64,000 nt of DNA from Oceaniferula flava. GTDB taxonomy: Bacteria > Verrucomicrobiota > Verrucomicrobiia > Verrucomicrobiales > Akkermansiaceae. Below are positions 15,990 through 24,974 of the stretch, piece after piece. The stretch is taken from NCBI RefSeq assembly GCF_016811075.1, contig NZ_JAFBGL010000013.1, forward strand, positions 16,810 through 80,809. The letters run 5' to 3'. The translations under genes were made by a program, and so were the position numbers. The first letter of the stretch is position 1, and each line of letters opens with the position of its first letter. The notes beneath the pieces were generated by a model. The model searched no databases. It was not told the DNA's origin and saw nothing but the letters and a program-made list of their open reading frames with translations.

Positions 15990-17465
15990 TTAGTTGCGTG
16001 AGGCGTAGCTCATGATTTTTTCTTGGTTAAATTCGGATCGATCCAGCTCTCCGGTGATTTTCCCTTCGTGCAGGACGAGAATGCGATCGGACATGCCCAT
16101 AACCTCCTCCATCTCGGAGGAAATCATGAGAACGGCCTTCCCTGACTCAACCAGACTATTGACCAGGGCATAAATTTCAGATTTGGCACCGACGTCGATG
16201 CCGCGAGTGGGTTCATCAAAAATGACCAGTGATGGTTCCGTGGCGAGCCACTTGGCGATGATCACCTTCTGCTGGTTTCCGCCACTGAGGTTCTTGATCT
16301 TCTGCTCGAGGTTGGGCGTTTTGATCCGGATGGCATCGCGGTAGTGATCGGCAATGCGGCGCTCCTCCTTCTGATCGATGGTGAAGAATTTGGAAATACG
16401 ATCGAGGATGGAGATGCTGATGTTGCCGCGGATATCGACATCTAACAAAGCACCCAATTTTTTCCGATCCTCAGGCACCAGAGCGATGCCGTCTTTGATG
16501 GCGTCCTTGGGGATCGATGGATTCACCTCCTGGCCTTCCAGGATGACACGGCCGCCGGTCTTGTGTTTGACGCCGAAGAGCAGCTCGGCGAGCTCGGTGC
16601 GCCCAGCGCCAATCAGGCCGGCCAATCCGAGCACCTCGCCTTTGCGGATCTCGAGGTTGATGTTTTCCACGCCATTGCCGGATAGGTTTTCCACCTTCAG
16701 CAGCACCTCGTCAGAGATGCACTTGTTGCGGCTTGGATAGGTGGCGGTCAGCTCACGGCCGACCATCAGAGTGACCAGGTCATCGAGATTGGTGTCCGAG
16801 GTATTCATCGTCTTCACCTTCTCGCCGTCACGCAGCACGGTGATGCGATCCGAAAGTCGGAAAATCTCATCCATGCGGTGGGAAATGTAAACGATGGTGA
16901 CCCCGGCAGCCTTGAGCTTTTCCACCATCACATAGAGGGCTTCCACCTCGGTCTGGGTCAGCGGCGCAGAGGGCTCGTCCATGATCAGCATCTTGGCATC
17001 TTGGGAAACCGCCTTGGCAATTTCTACCAGCTGCTGATAGCCCACGGTGAGATTCCCCACCAGTTCAGCGGGGTCGATTTTGATATCGAACTGCTTGAAA
17101 ATCTCAGCCGCCTTGTTCTCCATGGCTTTCCGATCGATCACCAGGCCCTTGCGGATGGCGCGACCGAGAAAGATGTTCTCCGCCACGGAGAGTTCATCGA
17201 CCAAGTTGAATTCCTGATAGATCACCGAGACTCCCATCTGCTCTGACACTTTCGGTGTCAGTGACGTAAACTCCTGCCCCTGAATCACAACACTTCCCTC
17301 GTTCGGCGTGATGGCACCGGTGCAGGTCTTGATGAGTGTCGATTTGCCGGCGCCGTTTTCTCCGACGAGTGCGTGGACTTCACCTTCGATGACATCCAGG
17401 CTGACATCGTTGAGAGCGACGACGCCCGGGTAGCGTTTTGTGATGTTTTTCAGTTGCAGGAACAT
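15990..17465 (-). CDS. Sugar ABC transporter ATP-binding protein, RbsA/MglA-like
   Basis: 491 aa with two ABC cassettes as in CUT2 ATPases. First: Walker A GENGAGKST near 37, signature LTVGYQQLVEIAKA, Walker B MLIMDEPSAPLT. Second: degenerate Walker A GLIGAGRTE, but a good signature NLSGGNQQKVIIAKWLA and Walker B LVIFDEPTRGID. It energises the permease encoded just downstream. Starts 15 bp after the binding-protein stop. Confidence 0.94.
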   Translation of the reverse strand: MFLQLKNITKRYPGVVALNDVSLDVIEGEVHALVGENGAGKSTLIKTCTGAITPNEGSVVIQGQEFTSLTPKVSEQMGVSVIYQEFNLVDELSVAENIFLGRAIRKGLVIDRKAMENKAAEIFKQFDIKIDPAELVGNLTVGYQQLVEIAKAVSQDAKMLIMDEPSAPLTQTEVEALYVMVEKLKAAGVTIVYISHRMDEIFRLSDRITVLRDGEKVKTMNTSDTNLDDLVTLMVGRELTATYPSRNKCISDEVLLKVENLSGNGVENINLEIRKGEVLGLAGLIGAGRTELAELLFGVKHKTGGRVILEGQEVNPSIPKDAIKDGIALVPEDRKKLGALLDVDIRGNISISILDRISKFFTIDQKEERRIADHYRDAIRIKTPNLEQKIKNLSGGNQQKVIIAKWLATEPSLVIFDEPTRGIDVGAKSEIYALVNSLVESGKAVLMISSEMEEVMGMSDRILVLHEGKITGELDRSEFNQEKIMSYASRN

Positions 17466-17480
17466 GGTGACAAGGAGGTT

Positions 17481-18419
17481 TTATTTGGAGTATTGATCGA
17501 CGTTGTCTTTGGTGACAGGAATCAGTTTGCGGAAGATCTTAGCAGGCAATTCTTCGCCGGCGGCAAGCTTCTGGACAAATCCGAAAACAGTCGTGGCCAC
17601 ATCCTGATCGGTGCCAGTAACGATCACGCTCATCCGAACGCCTTCGTTGTTTTTGATGGCGGAGAGTTCAGGTTTAGTTGCGTCCACAGCGAAGATGCCG
17701 AAGTCATCAGTGATCTTGCCAGCAGCCTTGGCAGCCTCGTTAGCCCCCACGGATCCGCCTCCGCCGATGGCGGTCACGACCTTGACGTTGGGGTGCGATT
17801 GGAAAATGGTCTCCATTTTGGAAATCCCCTCCTTCGGGTTGATGGCGCTGGTTTCAGCGACGATGGTAGCATCGGGAGCCAGCTTGGTGATGGCATCGCG
17901 GATGCCTTTACCACGAGCTAACAGAACGGGAAGCTGTGGGTAGTTGAGGATCGCCACTTCGGTTTTGCCACCGTGTTTTTCCTTGATGAAATCAGCGGCT
18001 TCCTTGCCGACCTGGTAACCGAGGTCGTAGTTATCGATCAGCCAGCGGACGTCGGCATTTTTCAGATCGTCATCCCAGGCGATGACCTTGACGCCGGCGG
18101 CGCGGGCTTCTTTACAGGCGGCCTCAATGCCTTCCGGATCGGCTGGGTGAACAATGATCACATCCATGCCACGAGAGACAAAGTTCTCGATCTGCATGAT
18201 CTGTTTGGAGACATTACTCTCGCATGCCACGTAGTTCATCTTGGCGCCATTGGCTTCCGCTTCTTTTTGGATCGCTTGGCAGTATCCTGACCAGGTGGGG
18301 TTACTCAAATCCTGAACAGTCATGCCGATCTTGATTTGATCGCCATCTTGGTTCCGGTTACAGCCAACGCTCACAAGCATAGCGGCGATGGCCAACAGTC
18401 CGATTAGTTTCTTTTTCAT
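17481..18419 (-). CDS. Sugar ABC transporter substrate-binding lipoprotein, RbsB-like
   Basis: 312 aa. Lipobox LVSVGC near residue 20, so membrane-anchored rather than free in the periplasm. The type 1 periplasmic binding fold is clear (IKIGMTVQDLSNPTWSGYCQAIQKEA, VIIVHPADPEGI, VVTAIGGGGSVGANEAAKA). It captures the imported sugar or polyol and hands it to the permease. First transporter gene of the operon, 101 bp after the kinase gene. That gap is C-rich on the coding strand with no terminator seen. Confidence 0.92.
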   Translation of the reverse strand: MKKKLIGLLAIAAMLVSVGCNRNQDGDQIKIGMTVQDLSNPTWSGYCQAIQKEAEANGAKMNYVACESNVSKQIMQIENFVSRGMDVIIVHPADPEGIEAACKEARAAGVKVIAWDDDLKNADVRWLIDNYDLGYQVGKEAADFIKEKHGGKTEVAILNYPQLPVLLARGKGIRDAITKLAPDATIVAETSAINPKEGISKMETIFQSHPNVKVVTAIGGGGSVGANEAAKAAGKITDDFGIFAVDATKPELSAIKNNEGVRMSVIVTGTDQDVATTVFGFVQKLAAGEELPAKIFRKLIPVTKDNVDQYSK

Positions 18420-18520
18420 AGGTTCGTTTGGGTTGTTAGTTGTTGTATTTGGGGGGGCGGGGTTTTTTGTGTTTTGGTGTGTGTGTGGAATAAATGGTTC
18501 GTTTTTGAATAAGCCGAGCG

Positions 18521-19447
18521 TTATGCGTGCACTTCTTCGTGGATGAGTTCTTGTGGCAACTTAGGAGTCGCGCCATAGCGAGAGCACACATATGCAGCTA
18601 CCCTGTTAGCAAAAATGTTGGTTTCATGCAATGAACGTTTCTGCAGCAGCCCAGTGCAGATTGCCGCAGTGAATGAATCGCCAGCACCCACAGTATCAAC
18701 CGGTTGCACCTTGACACCCTTGGTCTCGACCACTTCATCCTCTGCCATCAGCACGCTGCCGTCCGCGCCGCGGGTGTAAACAACCAGCTGCAGGGCAAAA
18801 CCTCTCCGAAGGGTTTCCAGCTGCGTGTAGACATCGCCACTGAAGGAAAAATAATCAGCCAGCACCGGCAGTTCCTCGTCGCTTAGCTTCACAATGTTTG
18901 CCAGGCCGAGTGAGTTCTGCACCAGCTCCCGCGAGAAATACGGAGCACGCAGATTCACATCGAGGATTTTCAAGGTGGAGTGACGCATTTGCAGCAGAAA
19001 GTCATGGATGGTTTCCCGCGTTTTCTCACAACGCTGAGCTAGCACGCCAAAGCAAACGGCATCGGTCGACCGAGCCAAGGAATCCAATGCATCGGTGTAG
19101 CGGAGATGGTCCCAAGCGACGTCCTCAAGAATCTGGTAGTGTGGTTTTCCTGTTTCATCGAGATCCACCAGAACGCGTCCTGTTGGGTAATCTTTGGTGA
19201 CCTGCACGTAGCTGGTATCGAGCCCCAGTTCATTGAGCTGAGAAGTGGCCTCCATACCCAATTCGTCAAAGCCTACGCTGCTAACGGGCACAGCATTCAG
19301 ACCCAGCTGGCGGCAGTGGCATGCAAAATTAGCAGGAGCCCCTCCGAGGCGCTTGCCATGTGGAAAAACATCCCAAAGCAGCTCGCCTAAGCCAGCAACT
19401 TTCATTTGGGACCATTTGTAAGTATTTGTATTATTCATGTTTTGCAT
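18521..19447 (-). CDS. PfkB-family carbohydrate kinase, fructokinase-like
   Basis: About 308 aa from the ATG at 19447. Starts at 19471 and 19438 are also possible and no ribosome binding site decides. PfkB signatures: LGGAPANFACHCRQLG near the N-terminus and the catalytic DTVGAGDSFTAAICTGLL near the C-terminus (Asp in GAGDS is the base). The nearest pattern is fructokinase. First gene of the minus-strand operon, and its upstream region holds repeated TTTACAT boxes shared with the divergent regulator. Likely makes fructose-6-phosphate from the ketose produced by the dehydrogenase. Confidence 0.85.
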   Translation of the reverse strand: MQNMNNTNTYKWSQMKVAGLGELLWDVFPHGKRLGGAPANFACHCRQLGLNAVPVSSVGFDELGMEATSQLNELGLDTSYVQVTKDYPTGRVLVDLDETGKPHYQILEDVAWDHLRYTDALDSLARSTDAVCFGVLAQRCEKTRETIHDFLLQMRHSTLKILDVNLRAPYFSRELVQNSLGLANIVKLSDEELPVLADYFSFSGDVYTQLETLRRGFALQLVVYTRGADGSVLMAEDEVVETKGVKVQPVDTVGAGDSFTAAICTGLLQKRSLHETNIFANRVAAYVCSRYGATPKLPQELIHEEVHA

Positions 19448-19484
19448 GCGCTTGGTTCTATTTCCAAACAATCAGAAAACAGGG

Positions 19485-19544
19485 AAATGTAAACGTAAAA
19501 GAGTCACATTTGACTTTACATGGAATTACATTTAGGTAACATTT
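19485..19544. promoter_or_regulatory. Putative operator cluster between the sugar operon and its regulator
   Basis: Four related boxes lie in 60 bases: AAATGTAA (19485-19492), TTTACAT (19515-19521), TTACATTT (19526-19533, the exact reverse complement of the first) and GTAACATTT (19536-19544). The arrangement suggests palindromic sites for the divergent GntR-type regulator, covering both promoters. TTGACT at 19510-19515 may be a -35 box. Binding is inferred. Confidence 0.5.
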
Positions 19545-19551
19545 CGTCCAT

Positions 19552-20646
19552 ATGAGCGACTCAAAACCCAGATACCTACAGATTTACGACGAAATCCTGC
19601 TAAAAATCCGCGAACGTAAATACTTACCTGGAGACCTACTACCCACTGAAAGTGAGATGTGTAAGCAGTACAATGTATCTCGCCCGACCATCGCCAAAGC
19701 CCTCAAAATGCTGAGCGACGAAAGGCTAGTAAAACGTAAGGCTGGCTTCGGCACACAGGTCATGGCACCGGGAAAATCGAAGCAAAAAGTCGGCTTTTTA
19801 ATCCCCCGTTTACAGGAGACTGAAATTTTCGAGCCTATTTGCATCAGCATTGCTGAAATGGCAGCTGAAGCTGGTGTGAAAATGATGCTCCCCGCTGAAG
19901 TGACTGCTTCTGATGATTTAAAAGTGCAAACCGAAGCTATGGCAAAACAACTCATCGAGGCCAAGGTCAATGGTGTCTTCTTCGCCCCTGCCGAGCATGT
20001 CGTGGAACCTCAGGCATTCAATCACATGATCCTCAAGCGACTGAAGGACCACGGCATACACGTTGTTTTGTTAGATCGAGATATCTTCCGCTGGCCTCGA
20101 CAAACACGCTGCGATCTCATTGGCATTGATAACATCGAAGCCGGCTACGTGGTGGCCACACACCTCCTGGAGGGTGGCTGTCAGCGGCTGGCATTTGTCA
20201 CTCGAGGGAATCCCGCCATGACCGTGCAACTGCGTCGTATGGGCTGCCGTGAGGCCCTCGTCCAGAAGGGATTGCTAGCCACCAGCCTTTACACACTCGA
20301 TTACCACACCGCCGAACCGGGTGAAAGCATCGATGAGATGTTAGAAAATGGGGTGGATGGAATCATCTGCGCCAACGACAGTACGGCAGCGACGCTCATG
20401 CGGAACCTGTTAGACCGAAATGTTGATATCCCCGGACGAGTCAAAGTCTGCGGGTTCGACGATGTCAAATACGCTTCATTACTAAGCGTGCCACTGACCA
20501 GTTACCAGCAGCCGTGTAAGGAGATCGGCAAGGTGGCAGCCGATATTATGATCAACCGGATCAAGCATCCTGAGACGCCGATCAAACGCGTCACCATCCA
20601 AGGCCAACTCATCGAACGAGCATCCTCGGTTTCCCCCACCAGTTAA
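19552..20646 (+). CDS. GntR-type DNA-binding/LacI-type sensor transcriptional regulator
   Basis: 364 aa. Residues 1-75 are a GntR winged helix (YLQIYDEILLKIRERKYLPGDLLPTESEM, then VSRPTIAKALKML). Residues about 80-364 are a LacI/periplasmic-binding type sensor (KVGFLIPRLQETEIFEPI, LLDRDIF, GVDGIICANDSTA, VKVCGFDDVKYASLL). This AraR-like hybrid binds operators until a sugar ligand releases it. It is transcribed away from the sugar operon with repeated boxes in between, so local control is likely. Confidence 0.88.
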   Translation: MSDSKPRYLQIYDEILLKIRERKYLPGDLLPTESEMCKQYNVSRPTIAKALKMLSDERLVKRKAGFGTQVMAPGKSKQKVGFLIPRLQETEIFEPICISIAEMAAEAGVKMMLPAEVTASDDLKVQTEAMAKQLIEAKVNGVFFAPAEHVVEPQAFNHMILKRLKDHGIHVVLLDRDIFRWPRQTRCDLIGIDNIEAGYVVATHLLEGGCQRLAFVTRGNPAMTVQLRRMGCREALVQKGLLATSLYTLDYHTAEPGESIDEMLENGVDGIICANDSTAATLMRNLLDRNVDIPGRVKVCGFDDVKYASLLSVPLTSYQQPCKEIGKVAADIMINRIKHPETPIKRVTIQGQLIERASSVSPTS

Positions 20647-20729
20647 ATACACATCTCCTTGCCTCGACCGATGATTCCCGCTTGGGTAGCATCATCAGCG
20701 GTTTTTTGAACTCGCCGCAGGACCTTATC

Positions 20730-21137
20730 ATGTCTTTTGAACTCAACCCACAACTGGCCGCTGGCGGCTTCGACTTTGGCACCCTTGGCAGATGCCGTGT
20801 TCTCCTGAAGGACAATGCCGTTTTCCCCTGGTTCATCTTGGTGCCTGAAGTGGATGCTTCGATCACCGAGCTCCATCAACTAGAGGCCACAGACTTCGCT
20901 TCCGTGATGTTTACTACACGGCAGTTGTCCGAGTTTGTGGAACAGCACTTCTCGCCAGACACGCTGAATGTTGCCACAATCGGAAATATTGTCAGCCAAC
21001 TGCACATCCACATCGTCGCACGCAACGAAGGTGATCCTGTCTGGCCCGGCGTCGTCTGGGGCTCTGATGTCGAGCAACCATACGATAAGGAATCGGCTCT
21101 TAGCATCCACGCTGCCTACCAGCGCCAGCTGGGCTGA
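20730..21137 (+). CDS. HIT-domain protein
   Basis: 135 aa from the ATG at 20730, preceded by AGGA at suitable spacing; a longer start at 20682 is less likely. The HIT region reads QLHIHIVAR followed by PVWPGVVWG: the first His of the usual HxHxH is Gln, as in a known group of small bacterial HIT proteins, with the next two His kept. Such proteins hydrolyse or transfer nucleotides such as Ap4A or AMP-linked compounds. Isolated gene after the regulator. Confidence 0.8.
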   Translation: MSFELNPQLAAGGFDFGTLGRCRVLLKDNAVFPWFILVPEVDASITELHQLEATDFASVMFTTRQLSEFVEQHFSPDTLNVATIGNIVSQLHIHIVARNEGDPVWPGVVWGSDVEQPYDKESALSIHAAYQRQLG

Positions 21138-21151
21138 GTCGATACCGCCCC

Positions 21152-21171
21152 AGACAGCTGTCTCGTTTTTT
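21152..21171 (+). terminator. Possible terminator after the HIT gene
   Basis: AGACAGCTGTCT is a 12-base palindrome followed by CG and six T. In addition CTGTCTC (21158-21164) can pair with GAGACAG (21184-21190). The loop geometry of the first form is poor, so this is tentative. Confidence 0.35.
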
Positions 21172-21312
21172 CATAAGCTATCCGAGACAGCGGACTCCAT
21201 CCGCGATTCCCCACGGGGCTTGACGAAAAAGTGAGCGATCGCTGGGAAAAATCCATCTCATCGATCAGAGCGGAGATTAATTCTGTCCATTCTCAAATTT
21301 CGGGCTAGAAAA

Positions 21313-22296
21313 ATGCGCATGCCACTGCTCGAAGTTTCCAACCTGACCACCCGATTCCACACCCGCAACGGTATTGTGCGCGCCGTGGAGGACGTTTCCT
21401 TTTCTGTCGATAAAGGACAAACCGTCGGCATCGTCGGCGAATCCGGCTCAGGGAAATCAGTTACCTGTTACTCACTGATCGGTCTCATCCCCCAGCCTCC
21501 CGGCAAGATTCACGCGGGCAGCGCGATGTTCGATGGCATCGATCTTCTGAATACCCCAGAGCGCAAACTTCGCTCGATCCGCGGCAAGCGCATCTCGATG
21601 ATCTTCCAAGATCCGATGACCTCGCTCAACCCCTACCTTAAGATCTCCGAGCAGCTGACCGAGCCACTGGAGATCCACGAGGGCATCAAAGGGAAAGCCG
21701 CCCTGCACCGCGCCATCGATGCGCTGGCGGAAGTCGGCATCCCCGATCCGGAAAAGCGGATCCAGTCCTACCCTCACGAATTTTCCGGCGGCATGCGCCA
21801 GCGTGTGATGATTGCCATGGCATTGATCACACGTCCAGAACTGCTGATCTGTGACGAGCCAACGACCGCGCTCGATGTCACCGTGCAAAAGCAGGTGCTC
21901 GATTTGATCAAGGATCGTCAAGAAAAGCTCGGCACCGCCGTGATCCTCATCACCCACGACCTCGCCGTGGTTCACCAGACCTGCGATGATGTCAATGTGA
22001 TGTATGCCGGCCGCATCGTGGAGCGCGCCCAATGCCAGGACCTCTTTGCTCATCCCAAACACGCCTACACCCGCGCGCTGATGAAGAGCATCCCCGCCAC
22101 CCACGCGAAGGGTGAACGACTCTACACTATCCCCGGCGTGCCTCCCGACCTTTCCGATCCGCCTCCAGGCTGCGCCTTCCACGCAAGGAACACGCTGGGA
22201 GATGCATCGCTGTGCAATGTCACCTCCCCGCCGCCCTTGGTGGAAATCTCACCCAAGCATTTCGCCCAGGACTGCCCTGGCTGCTTGGCCTGCTAG
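21313..22296 (+). CDS. Oligopeptide/dipeptide ABC transporter ATP-binding protein, OppD/DppD-like
   Basis: 327 aa. Walker [10 protein letters not shown] near 41-49, Q-loop [10 protein letters not shown], signature [15 protein letters not shown], Walker [14 protein letters not shown], and the C-terminal oligopeptide-transporter extension with clustered Cys (GCAFHAR...CNV...CPGCLAC). In peptide transporters this subunit pairs with an OppF ATPase, two permeases and a binding protein, none of which is next to it here. The stop overlaps that of the convergent metY by four bases. Confidence 0.88.
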   Translation: MRMPLLEVSNLTTRFHTRNGIVRAVEDVSFSVDKGQTVGIVGESGSGKSVTCYSLIGLIPQPPGKIHAGSAMFDGIDLLNTPERKLRSIRGKRISMIFQDPMTSLNPYLKISEQLTEPLEIHEGIKGKAALHRAIDALAEVGIPDPEKRIQSYPHEFSGGMRQRVMIAMALITRPELLICDEPTTALDVTVQKQVLDLIKDRQEKLGTAVILITHDLAVVHQTCDDVNVMYAGRIVERAQCQDLFAHPKHAYTRALMKSIPATHAKGERLYTIPGVPPDLSDPPPGCAFHARNTLGDASLCNVTSPPPLVEISPKHFAQDCPGCLAC

Positions 22297-23573
22297 GCGC
22301 CGAGCGCCTGATCGAGATCGGCGAGGATGTCATCGATGTGCTCGATACCGACGGAAAGACGGACCAGCTCCGGCGGGATTCCCCCTGCCGCCTGTTGCTC
22401 CGCGCTGAGCTGCGAGTGGGTCGTGGTTGCCGGATGGATCGCCAATGATTTGGCATCGCCGAGGTTGGCCACGTGAGAGAACATCTTGAGCGCGTTGATA
22501 AACTCGCTGCCAGCGGCCGCGCCTCCTTTGATGCCAAAGACCACGACGGCACCGCCTTTGCCATCGAGATACTTCTGGTTGTTGGCAAATTCCGGATCGT
22601 CCTCCAGGCCGGGGAATCGCACCCATTCGACTTTCGCGTGCTCCTTGAGATGCTTCGCCACAGCCAACGCATTTTCACAATGACGCTCCATGCGCAGTGG
22701 AAGTGTTTCCACGCCCTGCATGATTTGCCATGAGTTGTCCGGCCCGATGCAGGCGCCGAGGTTGCGCAGTGGCACCGTGCGCATCCGCAAAATAAAGGCC
22801 AAAGGTGCCAGAGGCTCGGGAAGATCATGGCCCCAGCGCAGCCCGTGGTAGGATGCGTCTGGCTCATCAAACAAGGGATGCTTGCCACCTTTCCAATCAA
22901 ATTTACCGGCATCAATCGCGATGCCACCCAGTCCGGCGCCGTGACCGCCCAGCCATTTGGTAAGGGAGTGGATCACCACATCGGCACCGTGCTCGATGGG
23001 TCGGCTCAGATAAGGCGTGGTGCAGGTGCTATCCACCATGAGCGGCAAACCATGCGCCTTGGCCACATCCGCGACCGCTGCCAGATCCGTGATATCCAGG
23101 GCCGGATTGGAAATCGTCTCGCAGAACAAGGCTCGCGTTTTACCATCGATCGCCTTGGCAAAGTTATCCGGGTCTCTGGAATCGACAAAGCGCACCTCAA
23201 TCCCCATAGCCGGCAAAATACTGGCGAACTGGGTGTAGGTGCCACCGTAGAGGTTCTGAGCCGAAACAATATTATCGCCCGCCGAGGCCACGTTGATGAT
23301 CGAGTTGAAAATTGCCGCCGTCCCTGAGGCATGGCCGAGCCCACCCAGCTCGTGAGCCCCTTCGAGAAGTGCCAAGCGCTTTTCCATCACCCCGGTTGTG
23401 GGATTGGTGAGACGACTATAAATATTGCCCAGCTCTCGCAGCGCAAAAAGGTTCGCCGCGTGCTCCGTGTTATTAAAAGTGAAGGCCGTGCTTCGGTAGA
23501 CCGGAACCGTGCAGGAATGGGTATCATTGTCAGGCGTATATCCACCGTGGATGCAGAGTGTTTCTTGTTTCAT
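22293..23573 (-). CDS. metY: O-acetylhomoserine sulfhydrylase (PLP enzyme)
   Basis: 426 aa, the usual length. Cys/Met metabolism PLP fold: SRLTNPTTGVMEKRLALLEG, SAQNLYGGTYTQF, and the PLP lysine in HSLTKWLGGHG near 213. It makes homocysteine from O-acetylhomoserine and sulfide in methionine synthesis. Monocistronic and convergent with the OppD-like gene. No SAM riboswitch was recognised in its leader. Confidence 0.9.
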   Translation of the reverse strand: MKQETLCIHGGYTPDNDTHSCTVPVYRSTAFTFNNTEHAANLFALRELGNIYSRLTNPTTGVMEKRLALLEGAHELGGLGHASGTAAIFNSIINVASAGDNIVSAQNLYGGTYTQFASILPAMGIEVRFVDSRDPDNFAKAIDGKTRALFCETISNPALDITDLAAVADVAKAHGLPLMVDSTCTTPYLSRPIEHGADVVIHSLTKWLGGHGAGLGGIAIDAGKFDWKGGKHPLFDEPDASYHGLRWGHDLPEPLAPLAFILRMRTVPLRNLGACIGPDNSWQIMQGVETLPLRMERHCENALAVAKHLKEHAKVEWVRFPGLEDDPEFANNQKYLDGKGGAVVVFGIKGGAAAGSEFINALKMFSHVANLGDAKSLAIHPATTTHSQLSAEQQAAGGIPPELVRLSVGIEHIDDILADLDQALGA

Positions 23574-24021
23574 GATGATGCGTTCAACAATAGGTTCAAA
23601 TATTGACGATTCCCCATCTCACCCAGCCCCATCCTGAACTTCAACGTTAAGCTCTGTCATGCCAGGATACGTAGCTTTCCTCAACCGGTTCCCTATGCAT
23701 ACCAATCCTAACGAATGAGGATGGCTAGCGGCGGGCTTGGAGCCATTCCAATCCTGCTAGACACTTAGAGCACAACCAACTTGCTCCCAAGCCCTTAACA
23801 GCCCACTGCTGCCAAAGCGCCCCACCCCAACATGAAGACATATCATCATGGTGAATCAATTAACTCATACGATACCAATTCACTACTCTCGACTCCACAA
23901 ACACCACAAAACTCGATATTTGTTCGATTGTGCGCTTAGACCAAGCCCCCTACATTGAATGCATAGCTAAGAATGAAACTCACTACTTCTCAGCTCGCAT
24001 CGATTAAGAACACCACACACT
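23574..24021. other. 448-bp divergent gap between metY and the first PEP-CTERM gene
   Basis: Holds the promoters of both genes. On the minus strand several short AGGAT/ATCCT hairpin possibilities lie about 50-140 bases before metY, which might be a structured leader, but no known riboswitch consensus matches. The plus strand before 24022 is AT-rich, with no convincing -35/-10 pair. Confidence 0.4.
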
Positions 24022-24723
24022 ATGAAACTAAAACATCTTACCATGCTCGCAGGCATCATGCTCCCTGCCGTAGCATCAGCAGCCACCATCAACGTCGATT
24101 TCGGTAGAACGATCTCAACAGGCAACATCAATAACATCGCCACCGCTGATATCTTAGAAAACACCACCGACAGCATTGCCGATTTGATCGATACCACCGG
24201 AGCTTCGACTGGCATTACTGTCACAGTCGACCCTGGCACCGGCAACGTAGGAACTTACGAGAACACTATTGGTAACGCTCACAATGGACCTTACGCATCT
24301 GCAGTCACCACCGCCTTAGGAGTCAGCGATGCAGACATCCTTGGAGATGGCATCAATGTGATCTTCGCCAACTCACCGACGATTACCCTCTCCAACCTCG
24401 ATGCAAACTTCACCTATGAGGTCACCATCTATAATGCTCGTGGAGCTGGCACAACCGGGTCTTGGAATTACGACGTAACCGACGCTTCAGGTTCTCAAGA
24501 TATCACCGATGCTGAGATCCTTGACAATGATGAAGTCACCACCTTCTCCAACCTCACCGCAGACGTTAACGGAGAAATCAGCTTGGTGCTGAGCAAAGTC
24601 GGAGAGGCCAGAGGTGGCATCAACTTTATGCAAATTACCAGCACTCCAGTGCCAGAGCCATCTTCAGCTCTGCTCATCGGCCTGGCCGGAGGTTTGAGCC
24701 TGCTTCGCCGCAAGCGTATTTAA
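24022..24723 (+). CDS. PEP-CTERM sorting domain protein
   Basis: 233 aa. Signal peptide 1-20 (MLAGIMLPAVASA-A), a beta-rich, Ala/Thr/Asp-rich secreted body with no Cys, then the PEP-CTERM tail: VPEPSSALLIGLAGGLSLL and RRKRI. Such tails are cut by an exosortase in the inner membrane and the protein is exported to the surface or matrix. The exosortase is not in the window. First of four tandem genes. Its last 25 codons and 3' flank are 93% identical by my count to those of the next gene. Confidence 0.88.
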   Translation: MKLKHLTMLAGIMLPAVASAATINVDFGRTISTGNINNIATADILENTTDSIADLIDTTGASTGITVTVDPGTGNVGTYENTIGNAHNGPYASAVTTALGVSDADILGDGINVIFANSPTITLSNLDANFTYEVTIYNARGAGTTGSWNYDVTDASGSQDITDAEILDNDEVTTFSNLTADVNGEISLVLSKVGEARGGINFMQITSTPVPEPSSALLIGLAGGLSLLRRKRI

Positions 24724-24785
24724 TGGCAAATCGCCTTTCGGGTTAAAACCCACTTCTCTCCCCATGCTCCACCGTGAGCATGGGG
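24649..24785 (+). repeat. Shared 3' module, copy 1 (PEP-CTERM tail plus 3' UTR)
   Basis: This 137-bp stretch aligns without gaps to 25617-25753 with 10 mismatches by my count. It covers the PEP-CTERM tail codons, the stop, two small hairpins (GGC/GCC and GGGTT/AACCC arms) and the terminator stem. A more diverged copy of the 3' UTR part follows the third gene (26911-26978). Confidence 0.85.
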
Positions 24786-24793
24786 ATTTTTTT
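24760..24793 (+). terminator. Rho-independent terminator of first PEP-CTERM gene
   Basis: CCCCATGCTC (24760-24769) and GAGCATGGGG (24776-24785) form a perfect 10-bp stem with a 6-base loop, followed by A and at least seven T. Confidence 0.92.
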
Positions 24794-24974
24794 CGCTTGG
24801 GGTTCAGGCCGCAACGAATCTCGAGCCAGCGCCCTTTGCCCCCACAAATCACCTATGCCGATTCTCTGGTCTGCACTGATCAGAACAGCAATCATTTTTG
24901 TGATAATTTGGTAATATTTGAGCTTAAATTTTAAGGATTAAGTCCCCATCACCCCTAGCGACCACAAAATCACT

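Noticed and set aside
23600..23700. On the minus strand before metY a stretch with AAAGCTACG and a GGGAACC-like string resembles part of a c-di-GMP (GEMM) riboswitch.
   Set aside because: The conserved GGCAAACC, the paired return strand and the spacing are missing, and a metY leader is an unlikely place; only short strings match.
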